From the NCBI GenBank assembly GCA_900470445.1, contig UCAU01000062.1, positions 1-63,857 of the forward strand: a stretch of 63,857 nucleotides of DNA, written 5' to 3'. The notes below the pieces were generated by a model, which saw only the letters and a program-made list of their open reading frames with translations, searched no databases and was not told the origin of the DNA. The DNA comes from Hyphomicrobiales bacterium (GTDB lineage Bacteria; Pseudomonadota; Alphaproteobacteria; Rhizobiales; Devosiaceae). Positions 7,928-15,676 of this stretch are shown here, piece by piece; within the stretch, counting starts at the first letter, position 1, and every line of letters starts with the position of its first letter. Made by a program: the position numbers and the translations under genes.

Positions 7928-8629
7928 ATGTTCGAGTTCTTCCACACGATCTCGCTCTATCTCGAGACTTTCCTCGATGCCATTTCCGGCAATTTCTGGC
8001 TGACCTTCTGGTTCATTTTTGGCGTTGCCATTGGCGAGGCCGTGTTCATCCTCGGGCTATTCGTACCCTCGACGCCAGTTCTGCTGATGGCGGGCGGCAT
8101 TATTGCCGAAGGACGGCTGCCGTTCTGGGAAGTGTATTTTGCCGCGGTGATCGGCGCCATTATCGGCGACGCCATCTCCTACACGATCGGCCATTTCCTC
8201 AAGGACAAGATCAAGACCATGTGGCCCTTCCGCAACCATGTGGACCTGATCACGCGGGGCGAAGTGTTCTTTGCCAAGCATGGTGGCAAGGCGGTGTTCA
8301 TCGGCCGCTTCATTCCCGGGGTCAAAGCGGTGATCCCCGGCGTCGCCGGTATCATGGGCATGCGCTACGGCCATTTCACCGTGATCAACGTGACCTCGGC
8401 CTTTGTCTGGGCCGCCGCCCATATTCTGCCCGGCATGCTGCTGACGGCGTGGCTCAAATCCATTGGCCTCTCGCTCGAACTGGTCATCGTGGTGGGCGCG
8501 CTGGTGCTGACCGTGCTGTTCCTGGGCCTGCACTATCACCGCCGCATCCTGCTTTTCTTTGCCCCCTGGATGGGGGGCCTGGGCCGCTCGATCCGCGCCC
8601 GCTGGGGCAATTCCGACGCGGTCCATTGA
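7928..8629 (+). CDS. DedA family membrane protein
   Basis: This 233-aa protein has several hydrophobic helices and the DedA/SNARE-associated (VTT) domain: the FVPSTPVLLMAGGIIAEG re-entrant motif, then GDAISYTIGHFL, and the conserved GGKAVFIGRFIPGVKAVIPG arginine/glycine motif. DedA proteins are inner-membrane transporters linked to undecaprenyl-phosphate or phospholipid flipping and envelope homeostasis. The ATG at 7928 (MFEFFHTI) is chosen because the upstream frame overlaps ridA and reads as non-membrane filler. Confidence 0.87.
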   Translation: MFEFFHTISLYLETFLDAISGNFWLTFWFIFGVAIGEAVFILGLFVPSTPVLLMAGGIIAEGRLPFWEVYFAAVIGAIIGDAISYTIGHFLKDKIKTMWPFRNHVDLITRGEVFFAKHGGKAVFIGRFIPGVKAVIPGVAGIMGMRYGHFTVINVTSAFVWAAAHILPGMLLTAWLKSIGLSLELVIVVGALVLTVLFLGLHYHRRILLFFAPWMGGLGRSIRARWGNSDAVH

Positions 8630-8674
8630 GCTTGAGCCGGGCGACACCCACATGCAGCGGCAACAGGAGTGCAA

Positions 8675-8974
8675 ATGATGAGTGAAGCCGAACTGATCGT
8701 GCAGCGCGAAGACGGCCCGACGCGGGGCCGCTACGTCATCCATCTGGCGCCGGGCTATGATGCCGAAATGACCTTCCGCAAGGAAGCCGATGGCACGATC
8801 ATCATCGACCATACCGGCGTGCCGCCCGAATATGAGGGCCGTGGCATTGCCGCCAGGCTGGTCAATCGCGCCATCGCCGATGCGCGCGAGCAGGGCTTCA
8901 AGATCACCCCGCTCTGCTCCTATGTCGTGGCCCAGTTCCGCCGCCACCCCGAATGGGCGGACCTGCGGGCCTAG
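8675..8974 (+). CDS. small GNAT family N-acetyltransferase (COG2388 type)
   Basis: This 99-aa protein resembles the short single-domain GNAT proteins related to YjdJ. The acetyl-CoA loop is seen in EYEGRGIAARLVNRAIADAR, followed by ITPLCSYVVAQFRRHPEW, the typical end of this subfamily. An AGGAG at 8665-8669 supports the ATG at 8675 or the next at 8678. Its stop codon overlaps the convergent stop of the next gene by 3 bp. The substrate is unknown. Confidence 0.82.
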   Translation: MMSEAELIVQREDGPTRGRYVIHLAPGYDAEMTFRKEADGTIIIDHTGVPPEYEGRGIAARLVNRAIADAREQGFKITPLCSYVVAQFRRHPEWADLRA

Positions 8975-10020
8975 CTGCCGTAGCGCACCACATCCTGGTT
9001 GTCGGCCTTGAATTCTTCGAGCTGGTCCCAGGGGATAGTGACGGTCGGCGCGCCATAGGCATAGGGCGCGATTTCATACTGGTTGAACTGGATCACCAGC
9101 CCGTAATCGTCCTCAAAACTCCAGCGCGCCGGGTCGATGATGATCGCCTCCAGGTCCGCATCGTCCGGCATTTGCAGCCAATCACTATGCTCGGCCTCCA
9201 GCTCGGTCTTGGCCAGCGCCAGCAGCGCCTTTTCCCAGCCCTCGCCGGCAAATATATCACTGGCCACCAGGGCCCGGTGCTCGGGCACGAAATAATGCAG
9301 ATAGCGGGTAGCACCATTGCCATGCGCGGCGCCATGGCCGAACCAATAGGTGCTGGTCTCAAGCGTAATGCGCGAATTGAGCACCTGCTTGATCACCGCG
9401 CTATCGACGGAATCGCTGCTGGCTTCGCTATCGTCCTGGGGATTGACCGGAACCAATGCCGTCCAGTTCTGCTTGATGAAGCCGTTGAAGCTTTCGGCCA
9501 TGGCATCGTCATGGTCGAGCAGCGGATAGCTCAGCTCGTGACTCGCCACTTTCCAATAGGAATCGGGATTGTCCGCCTCATTGGGGTCGGGCATGGCGCG
9601 GTATTGCGAGGCGACATAAAAACGATGCCCGCCAATCATCCGGCTGGCTTCCAGCACCGTGCTGCGCGCCTTGAATTTTTCCAACAGGCACGCCGCGCTG
9701 TCATCGTCGTAAGCGCCTTCGGTCAGTGGTGTTGCAGTGTCGGTGCATACCCGCTGGGCGTAATCGAGCCACACCCGCTGGCCCGCCCGCATTGCCTCGG
9801 TGCCATCCTTGGTCAATCCGCCAATGGCGGTGGCGAAGGTCTTGGCCAATACCTCATCGGCCGCCGACAGTTCGGGCCGGTCGCAGATGGCATGTTCGAA
9901 CGGAGTGGAGGCCTTGGTGCAATCAAAACTCGCTGCGGCCGCCGGCAGGACCAAAGCGGCCGGCGCAGTCAGGCCCCCCAGCATCGCCAATGCGCTCAAT
10001 AGTTTGATCGTTTTGCTCAT
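8971..10020 (-). CDS. exported protein with LprI-like and DUF3298-like regions
   Basis: This 349-aa protein begins MSKTIKLLSALAMLGG with a cleavable Sec signal ending near AAAASF. A cysteine-containing LprI/YbfN-like domain follows (residues about 32-110: FDCTKASTPFEHAICDRPELSAAD and a later VCTD...ACLLEKF pair), of the kind seen in periplasmic lysozyme-inhibitor-like proteins. The C-terminal half (YWFGHGAAHGNGATRYLHYF, then VIQFNQYEIAPYAYG) matches the DUF3298/RsiV-like beta domain, which in RsiV binds lysozyme. A periplasmic lysozyme-binding role is therefore a reasonable but unproven idea. The start at 10020 gives a proper signal peptide. Confidence 0.8.
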   Translation of the reverse strand: MSKTIKLLSALAMLGGLTAPAALVLPAAAASFDCTKASTPFEHAICDRPELSAADEVLAKTFATAIGGLTKDGTEAMRAGQRVWLDYAQRVCTDTATPLTEGAYDDDSAACLLEKFKARSTVLEASRMIGGHRFYVASQYRAMPDPNEADNPDSYWKVASHELSYPLLDHDDAMAESFNGFIKQNWTALVPVNPQDDSEASSDSVDSAVIKQVLNSRITLETSTYWFGHGAAHGNGATRYLHYFVPEHRALVASDIFAGEGWEKALLALAKTELEAEHSDWLQMPDDADLEAIIIDPARWSFEDDYGLVIQFNQYEIAPYAYGAPTVTIPWDQLEEFKADNQDVVRYGS

Positions 10021-10171
10021 CTCGTCCTCCGCAAGCGCATCGCCCGGCCGTTTGTGGCAGCTTTTGCGTCTGAGATCACCCCCTTCGGGCAGCAATATGA
10101 CCGCAAATCTCCGGCAGTGAACCCAATGGCCGCCGCTCGCGTTGTGGCGGCATGATGCAGAGGAGGAGAGG

Positions 10172-10618
10172 ATGAACCCGCTCGAAACCAAGGTGCGCCG
10201 CCTGTTCGACCATTATGGCCGGCGCAGCGACGACGCCTTGCAGGACCCGCCCATCGAGGATAGTGGCGGCCATGCCGCGGCCTTTGCCGAATATTTCGTC
10301 GGCTCGAGCCCCAAGGGCGTATTCGGCGGACCTAACGACAATGAATTCCGCAAGAAAATCCCCGAGGGCTTCGCCCATTACCGCAAGGTCGGCGGCAAGC
10401 ACATGACCATCAAGGGCCTCAAGGTGACCCCATTGGATGAGTTGCACGCCATTGCCGATGTCGATTGGGATTTTGCCTATACCAACAAGGCAGGCAAAAG
10501 CGGCCATGTGACCTTCACCAATTTCTACTTCATCACCATAGCGTCAGGCGAACCCAAGATTTTCGCCTATGTGACGCCGGATGAGCAGGGCGCGATGAAG
10601 GAGCATGGGCTGGTTTGA
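10172..10618 (+). CDS. NTF2-like / SnoaL-type hypothetical protein
   Basis: This 148-aa protein has a helical N terminus (LETKVRRLFDHYGRRSDDAL) followed by beta-rich segments (HMTIKGLKVTPLDELHAIADVDW, VTFTNFYFI) as in the NTF2-like fold. An extended purine-rich AGGAGGAGAG precedes the ATG at 10172. No catalytic residues can be assigned, and I do not know a specific function. Confidence 0.65.
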   Translation: MNPLETKVRRLFDHYGRRSDDALQDPPIEDSGGHAAAFAEYFVGSSPKGVFGGPNDNEFRKKIPEGFAHYRKVGGKHMTIKGLKVTPLDELHAIADVDWDFAYTNKAGKSGHVTFTNFYFITIASGEPKIFAYVTPDEQGAMKEHGLV

Positions 10619-10624
10619 GGCCCC

Positions 10625-11224
10625 CTACCCCGCCAAAAATCCCTGCGCCGCCCGCAATTCCTCCTGGCGTAATTCATGGCCGCCGGCGTGCCAGACCAAT
10701 TCGGTCTTGGCGCCATGGGCGGTGAAATAGTCGCCCAGCGCCTCGGTCATCGCGACCGAAGCCATGGGATCGCGCTGGCCGGCCGTGATCAGCACCTTGC
10801 GGCCGCCGAAATCTACCGCCGGCGGCGTGAAGGGGATCAGCGGGTGCATCAGGATGGTCGCGTCGAACAGCTCCGGCGCGGCAAATTGCACCGCGGCGAG
10901 AATATTGGCACCGTTGGAATAGCCCAGCCCGACCACGCGCGAAGGCTTGCCCTCGTCGCGCCGGGCGGTGACGAAATCGACCATTTGCCGGGTCCGCAGC
11001 GCCAGGTCGGCCATGTCATAGACGCCCTCGCCGGTGCGCTTGAAATAGCGCAGCGCGCCATGCTCGCTGACATCGCCGCGCGGCGCGACGAGTCGGGCGC
11101 TAGCCAGCAATTGCCCGCCCAGCTCGAAAAACTGGTTCTCGTCCCCGCCCGTACCATGCAGCAGCACAAACAGCGGCGAAGTCGCATCGGCGCCCTTGCC
11201 TTCGCGATAGTGATACTCGGCCAT
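10625..11224 (-). CDS. alpha/beta hydrolase, phospholipase/carboxylesterase family
   Basis: This 199-aa cytosolic hydrolase has the small carboxylesterase pattern: FVLLHGTGGDENQFFELG oxyanion region, GLGYSNGANILAA nucleophile elbow with the serine (GYSNG), and VLITAGQRDPM and HAGGHELRQEE supplying the acid and histidine. The start MAEYHYREG at 11224 matches the family; the upstream frame is filler. It converges on the preceding gene and is divergent from the serine dehydratase gene. Confidence 0.85.
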   Translation of the reverse strand: MAEYHYREGKGADATSPLFVLLHGTGGDENQFFELGGQLLASARLVAPRGDVSEHGALRYFKRTGEGVYDMADLALRTRQMVDFVTARRDEGKPSRVVGLGYSNGANILAAVQFAAPELFDATILMHPLIPFTPPAVDFGGRKVLITAGQRDPMASVAMTEALGDYFTAHGAKTELVWHAGGHELRQEELRAAQGFLAG

Positions 11225-11364
11225 GGCTTGTCTCCTTATGTCTTCGCCCTCCGATATCGGGGAAGGTAAGCCGCGGCACAATCGCCCTTCAACGTCACGC
11301 ACTGTTGCCCAATGGGAAACGATAGTCGCGTTGCGCGTCGCTGCGTTCCATGCACTATACGGCC

Positions 11365-12759
11365 ATGTTCCTATCGATTTTCGACGTCTTCAAGATTGGC
11401 ATCGGGCCATCGAGTTCCCACACAATGGGGCCGATGAGTGCGGCAAGGCGCTTTCTCGATGAGCTCAAGCACAATGATCGCCCCCGCCCCGCCAATGCCC
11501 GCGCCGCCGCGCTGACGGCAAGCCTGCATGGCTCGCTCGCCTATACCGGCATCGGCCATGGCAGCGGCCGTGCGGTCATTCTGGGCCTGTGTGGCGAAGA
11601 CCCCAAGACGGTCGATCCGGATACGATGGATGCCATTATCGCGGGGGTCGAACGCTCCGGCATGGTGCATCCGCCCGGCCATGCGCCCTATCGCTTCCGG
11701 CCGGCCGTCGATCTGGTCTTTGATAAGCGTAATGCCCTGCCCGGCCACCCCAATGGGCTGCAATTTGCCGCCTATGACACGGACGGGCAATTGCTGCTGC
11801 GCCGCGCCTATTTCTCCATCGGCGGCGGCTTTGTGGTTAGCGCCGAGGAACTCGAAGCGCTCAAGGACGCCTCCCCGGCCCAGGCCGACGTGCCCTATCC
11901 CTTTGCCCATGCCAAGGACATGCTGGCCATGGCCGCTGCCTCGGGCCTGTCCATCGCCGCCATGAAACGCGCCAATGAGGAGGCCACGACCAAGCGCGTG
12001 GCACTGGACCGCGGCATCGACGAAATCTGGGGCGTGATGAGCTCCTGCATCGACCGGGGCCTCGCCCAGGACGGCATCATGCCCGGCGGGCTCAACGTCA
12101 AGCGCCGCGCCCGCTCCATTTTCCTGCAGCTCGATGCGCAATGGCAGCGCAATGAATTGACCCCGCTGATGGCCAATGACTGGCTCAGCCTCTACGCCAT
12201 GGCAGTCAATGAGGAGAATGCCGGCGGCGGCCGTGTCGTCACCGCGCCGACCAATGGCGCGGCCGGGGTGATTCCCGCCGTGATGCGCTATTTCCTCAAA
12301 TTCAATGCCGCCGCCAGCCCGCAGGACGTGCGCGATTATCTGCTGACCGCCGCGGCCATTGGCGGCATCATCAAGCATAATGCCTCGATTTCGGGCGCCG
12401 AAGTGGGCTGCCAGGGCGAAGTCGGCTCGGCCTCGGCCATGGCCGCTGCTGGCCTTTGCGCCATTATGGGCGGCACCCCCGAACAAGTCGAAAATGCCGC
12501 CGAAATTGCGCTCGAACACCATCTGGGCATGACCTGCGACCCCGTCGCAGGGCTGGTGCAAATCCCCTGCATCGAACGCAACGCCTTCGGCGCCGTCAAG
12601 GCCGTCACCGCGGCTTCTCTGGCTTTGAAAGGCGACGGCACCCACGCCGTCCCCCTCGACGCCTGCATCGAAACCATGCGGCAGACCGGGCTGGATATGT
12701 CCGAGCGGTATAAGGAAACGAGCCTGGCAGGCCTGGCTGTCAACGTCGTGGCCTGCTGA
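11365..12759 (+). CDS. sdaA: L-serine ammonia-lyase, iron-sulfur type, single chain
   Basis: This 464-aa protein has both halves of the [4Fe-4S] L-serine dehydratase, which converts L-serine to pyruvate and ammonia. The beta-chain part opens [19 protein letters not shown], and the alpha-chain part has [17 protein letters not shown] plus cysteines in [18 protein letters not shown] that hold the cluster. The ATG at 11365 (MFLSIFD) matches family N termini; the ATG at 11350 is a possible 5-residue extension. It is convergent with manC, with a 6-bp gap. Confidence 0.92.
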   Translation: MFLSIFDVFKIGIGPSSSHTMGPMSAARRFLDELKHNDRPRPANARAAALTASLHGSLAYTGIGHGSGRAVILGLCGEDPKTVDPDTMDAIIAGVERSGMVHPPGHAPYRFRPAVDLVFDKRNALPGHPNGLQFAAYDTDGQLLLRRAYFSIGGGFVVSAEELEALKDASPAQADVPYPFAHAKDMLAMAAASGLSIAAMKRANEEATTKRVALDRGIDEIWGVMSSCIDRGLAQDGIMPGGLNVKRRARSIFLQLDAQWQRNELTPLMANDWLSLYAMAVNEENAGGGRVVTAPTNGAAGVIPAVMRYFLKFNAAASPQDVRDYLLTAAAIGGIIKHNASISGAEVGCQGEVGSASAMAAAGLCAIMGGTPEQVENAAEIALEHHLGMTCDPVAGLVQIPCIERNAFGAVKAVTAASLALKGDGTHAVPLDACIETMRQTGLDMSERYKETSLAGLAVNVVAC

Positions 12760-12765
12760 GCGCCC

Positions 12766-14193
12766 CTAAGCCCGCCCGAACTCGTCTTCGATTCGGATGA
12801 TATCGTCCTCGCCCAGATACGAGCCGGTCTGCACTTCGATCAGTTCCAGCTCGATCTTGCCCGGATTGGCCAGCCGATGCGTGCAGCCCAGCGGCAGGTA
12901 GATCGACTGGTTCTCGCTGAGCATGGTGACCACGCCATCCAGCGTCACCTCGGCGGTGCCGCGCACCACGACCCAGTGTTCGGACCGGTGATGATGCTTT
13001 TGCAGGCTGAGCTTCTTGCCCGGCTTGACGAAGAGGCGCTTGACCTGGAAGCGCTCGCCATTGAGCACCGAGGCATAGCCGCCCCAGGGCCGGTAGGCGG
13101 TGCGGTGAATTTCGGTCAGCCCCACAGTCTCCTTGCCGGCCCGCAGCAACTTGACCAGCGGCCCCACTTTCTGCGCTTCGGAGAGCTTGCCGACATAGAT
13201 GGCGTCTTCGCTGGCAATCACCGCGATATCGTCCAACCCCTCAATGGCGACATGGGCGTGATCGGTAACGACCAGCGAATTGGAGGTATTGCTGAACGTC
13301 ACCGCGCCGCTGCCGGCATTGCCCGCGGCGTCATGGCCTTGCGCCTTCCAGACCGCGTCCCAGCTGCCCAGGTCCGACCAGCCGAAGCTGACCGCGACCA
13401 CAGCGGCCCGGCTGGTCTTTTCAAAGATCGCGTAATCGACTGAGATATTAGGCGCGGTGGCGAACGCCGCCTCATCGAGCCGCACGAAATCCAGATCAAT
13501 CCGTGCCGCTTCAACAGCGCCACTGGCCGCGGCCAGCGTCTCGGGCGACAGCGCCGCGCATTCGGCAAGGAACGCCTCGGCGCCGATCATGAACATGCCC
13601 GAATTCCACAGATAGCCACCATCGGCCAGCATCTGTTCGGCCCGCACCAGATCGGGCTTTTCGACGAAACGCTCGACCGCGCTGACGCCCTCACCCAGGC
13701 CGGCGCCGGCCTTGATATAGCCATAGCCCGTCTCGGGCGCCGTCGGCACGATGCCGAAAGTGACCAGACGACCGTCGGCGGCGGCACTCGCCGCCTGCTG
13801 CACCGCCTGCAGATAGCCGGCATCCACAGCCACATCATGGTCGGATGGCAGCACGAGCAGCACCGCATCGGCGCCAAAAACATTGCGCGCATAAACCGCC
13901 GCCGCTGCAATCGCCACGGCCGTATTGCGGGCCACCGGCTCGAGCAAAACCCCGGTGAGTGGCGCACCCATTTCGCTGGCCTGCTCGGCCACGATGAAGC
14001 GGTAATCCGCATTGGTGATGATGATGGCGGGGGTATAGACCTCGCCGTCCGCCACCCGCTCTAGCGTCTGCTGGAACAGGCTCTGTGCCCCCGTCAGCGG
14101 CAAAAACTGCTTGGGCCGCGCCGCGCGCGACATCGGCCACAGCCGCGTGCCCTGGCCGCCGGCCAGGATGACGGGTACGATACGAGAACTCAT
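12766..14193 (-). CDS. manC: mannose-1-phosphate guanylyltransferase / mannose-6-phosphate isomerase
   Basis: This 475-aa bifunctional protein of the ManC/AlgA/CpsB type supplies GDP-mannose for polysaccharides. The N-terminal nucleotidyltransferase domain shows LAGGQGTRLWPMSR and later RFVEKPD. The C-terminal cupin isomerase domain (from about residue 350) shows FQVKRLFVKPGKKLSLQKHHHRSEHW (only part is diagnostic) with the metal histidines. The start is the ATG at 14193. It lies 42 bp after the gntR gene on the same strand, with no other polysaccharide gene in view. Confidence 0.92.
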   Translation of the reverse strand: MSSRIVPVILAGGQGTRLWPMSRAARPKQFLPLTGAQSLFQQTLERVADGEVYTPAIIITNADYRFIVAEQASEMGAPLTGVLLEPVARNTAVAIAAAAVYARNVFGADAVLLVLPSDHDVAVDAGYLQAVQQAASAAADGRLVTFGIVPTAPETGYGYIKAGAGLGEGVSAVERFVEKPDLVRAEQMLADGGYLWNSGMFMIGAEAFLAECAALSPETLAAASGAVEAARIDLDFVRLDEAAFATAPNISVDYAIFEKTSRAAVVAVSFGWSDLGSWDAVWKAQGHDAAGNAGSGAVTFSNTSNSLVVTDHAHVAIEGLDDIAVIASEDAIYVGKLSEAQKVGPLVKLLRAGKETVGLTEIHRTAYRPWGGYASVLNGERFQVKRLFVKPGKKLSLQKHHHRSEHWVVVRGTAEVTLDGVVTMLSENQSIYLPLGCTHRLANPGKIELELIEVQTGSYLGEDDIIRIEDEFGRA

Positions 14194-14235
14194 ACAAGGC
14201 TCCAACTCAGACGAGGCCGCAACTTAGCCACTTCC

Positions 14236-14907
14236 TCACGCCGCCGCAAACCGGGCATGCGAGCGCTCGATATGAGCGCGCATCGCCTGCTCGGCGGCAG
14301 CGGGATCGCGCGCCTTGATGGCGGCCACCAGCGCCTCGTGCTCGTCCAGCACGGTCCGGGTCACGCGGGGCTCGCGCACCAGCCGGAACAGGTGGACATG
14401 GGCATGCAGCCCTGCGAGCGCCTGTAGCAACAAGGCATTGTCGGCACTGACGGCAATCTGGTCGTGAAACGCCATGTCGAGCTGGCCGAACTGGGCATAG
14501 GCGTCCAAGCCTTCGGCATTGGCCAATCCCGCCATATCGGCGCACAAAGCCTCGATCTGGGCAATCACCGCCTCGGGCATCACCTCGGCGCATTTGCGCG
14601 CCGCAAACGGCTCGATCAGCAGCCGCATTTCATAAAGCTCGGCCAATTGGCGGGCGCTCAATTGCGGCGCCACGCTATAGCCCACCAGATGCGTCTTGAC
14701 GACCAGCCCCTCGGCCTCGAGCCGCCCCAAAGCCTCGCGGATCGGGGTTTGCGATACGCCCAATTGCCGCGCCAGGGCATCAACGCCTATGCGCCCACCC
14801 GGCCCGATTTCCCCGGACATGATGCGCGCGAAAATGGCCGAATAGACTTCGTCGCCCAACCGGGCGGGACGCCGCAACAGGCCCGCAACTGCATTGGGAA
14901 TGGCCAT
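14236..14907 (-). CDS. GntR family transcriptional regulator, FCD type (paralogue of the one at 43922)
   Basis: This 223-aa regulator has a winged helix-turn-helix with LGVSQTPIREALGRLEAEGLV and an FCD domain with metal-type residues in FGQLDMAFHDQIA and HEALVAAI. It is strikingly similar throughout to the regulator at 43922-44626, including RLGDEVYSAIFARIMSGEI and VVKTHLVGYSVAPQ. The two therefore probably bind similar DNA and related ligands. No catabolic gene adjoins it; manC follows, but a regulatory link to that is doubtful. Targets are unknown. Confidence 0.88.
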   Translation of the reverse strand: MAIPNAVAGLLRRPARLGDEVYSAIFARIMSGEIGPGGRIGVDALARQLGVSQTPIREALGRLEAEGLVVKTHLVGYSVAPQLSARQLAELYEMRLLIEPFAARKCAEVMPEAVIAQIEALCADMAGLANAEGLDAYAQFGQLDMAFHDQIAVSADNALLLQALAGLHAHVHLFRLVREPRVTRTVLDEHEALVAAIKARDPAAAEQAMRAHIERSHARFAAA

Positions 14908-14995
14908 GCTAGTGACTCACCGACCGATATCCGCGCTCACGATAACTCTTCGAGGCGTTGTGGTAGAGCGGCGGGGCGAAGTCAATGCATCGCGG

Positions 14996-15676
14996 CTATT
15001 CCATCAGCCGGTAGCCGACGCCAGCCTCGCTGACCAGATGCCTGGGGGCCTTGGGGTCCGTTTCGAGCTTGGACCGCAGCTGGCCGATGACGACGCGCAG
15101 ATATTGCACATCGTCCTGGTGGGCCGGTCCCCAAATGCTGGTCAGCGCCTGGCGGTGCGTGACCACCCGATTGGCGTGGGACGCCAAAAGGACAAAGAGA
15201 TCGAACTCCTTGGGCGTCAGATGCACGGGCACGCCATCGACCAGCACGTGCCGCAATTCGAGATCGAGCGCCAGATTGCCGAAGCGCTGTTGGGTGGGGT
15301 GGGCCTCCGCAGATCCGGCCTGGCGCAGCGCGACGCGGATGCGTGCCAGCAATTCGCCAATGCCGAAGGGCTTTTCGACATAGTCATTGGCGCCCAGGTC
15401 CAGCGCCGCGATCTTTTCGATTTCCTGGTCGCGGGCGGAGAGGACGATGATGGGCACCGCCGAGAAGGCCCGCACGGTTTCAATAACGGTTTTGCCGTCG
15501 CCATCGGGCAGACCGAGATCGAGCACGATAAGCGCGGGCGCGCGGGTGGCGGCGAGGCGCTTGGCGTCGGCGGCGGTCGCGGCGGTTTCGACATCAAAGC
15601 CGGCCGCGAGCAGCGCGGGTTTGAGGAAGCGCTGGATTTGCGGCTCGTCATCGACCACGAGGATACGCTGCTGCAT
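14996..15676 (-). CDS. kdpE: response regulator KdpE
   Basis: This 226-aa OmpR/PhoB-type response regulator has a receiver domain with phosphoacceptor Asp53 (IVLDLGLPDGDG) and acid pocket VVDDEPQ, then a winged-helix DNA-binding domain (HLTPKEFDLFVLLASHANRV). Its ATG overlaps the kdpD stop by one base (TGATG). It activates the kdp structural genes when phosphorylated by KdpD; the tandem CATAAGGA repeats upstream of the operon are a candidate target. Confidence 0.94.
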   Translation of the reverse strand: MQQRILVVDDEPQIQRFLKPALLAAGFDVETAATAADAKRLAATRAPALIVLDLGLPDGDGKTVIETVRAFSAVPIIVLSARDQEIEKIAALDLGANDYVEKPFGIGELLARIRVALRQAGSAEAHPTQQRFGNLALDLELRHVLVDGVPVHLTPKEFDLFVLLASHANRVVTHRQALTSIWGPAHQDDVQYLRVVIGQLRSKLETDPKAPRHLVSEAGVGYRLME

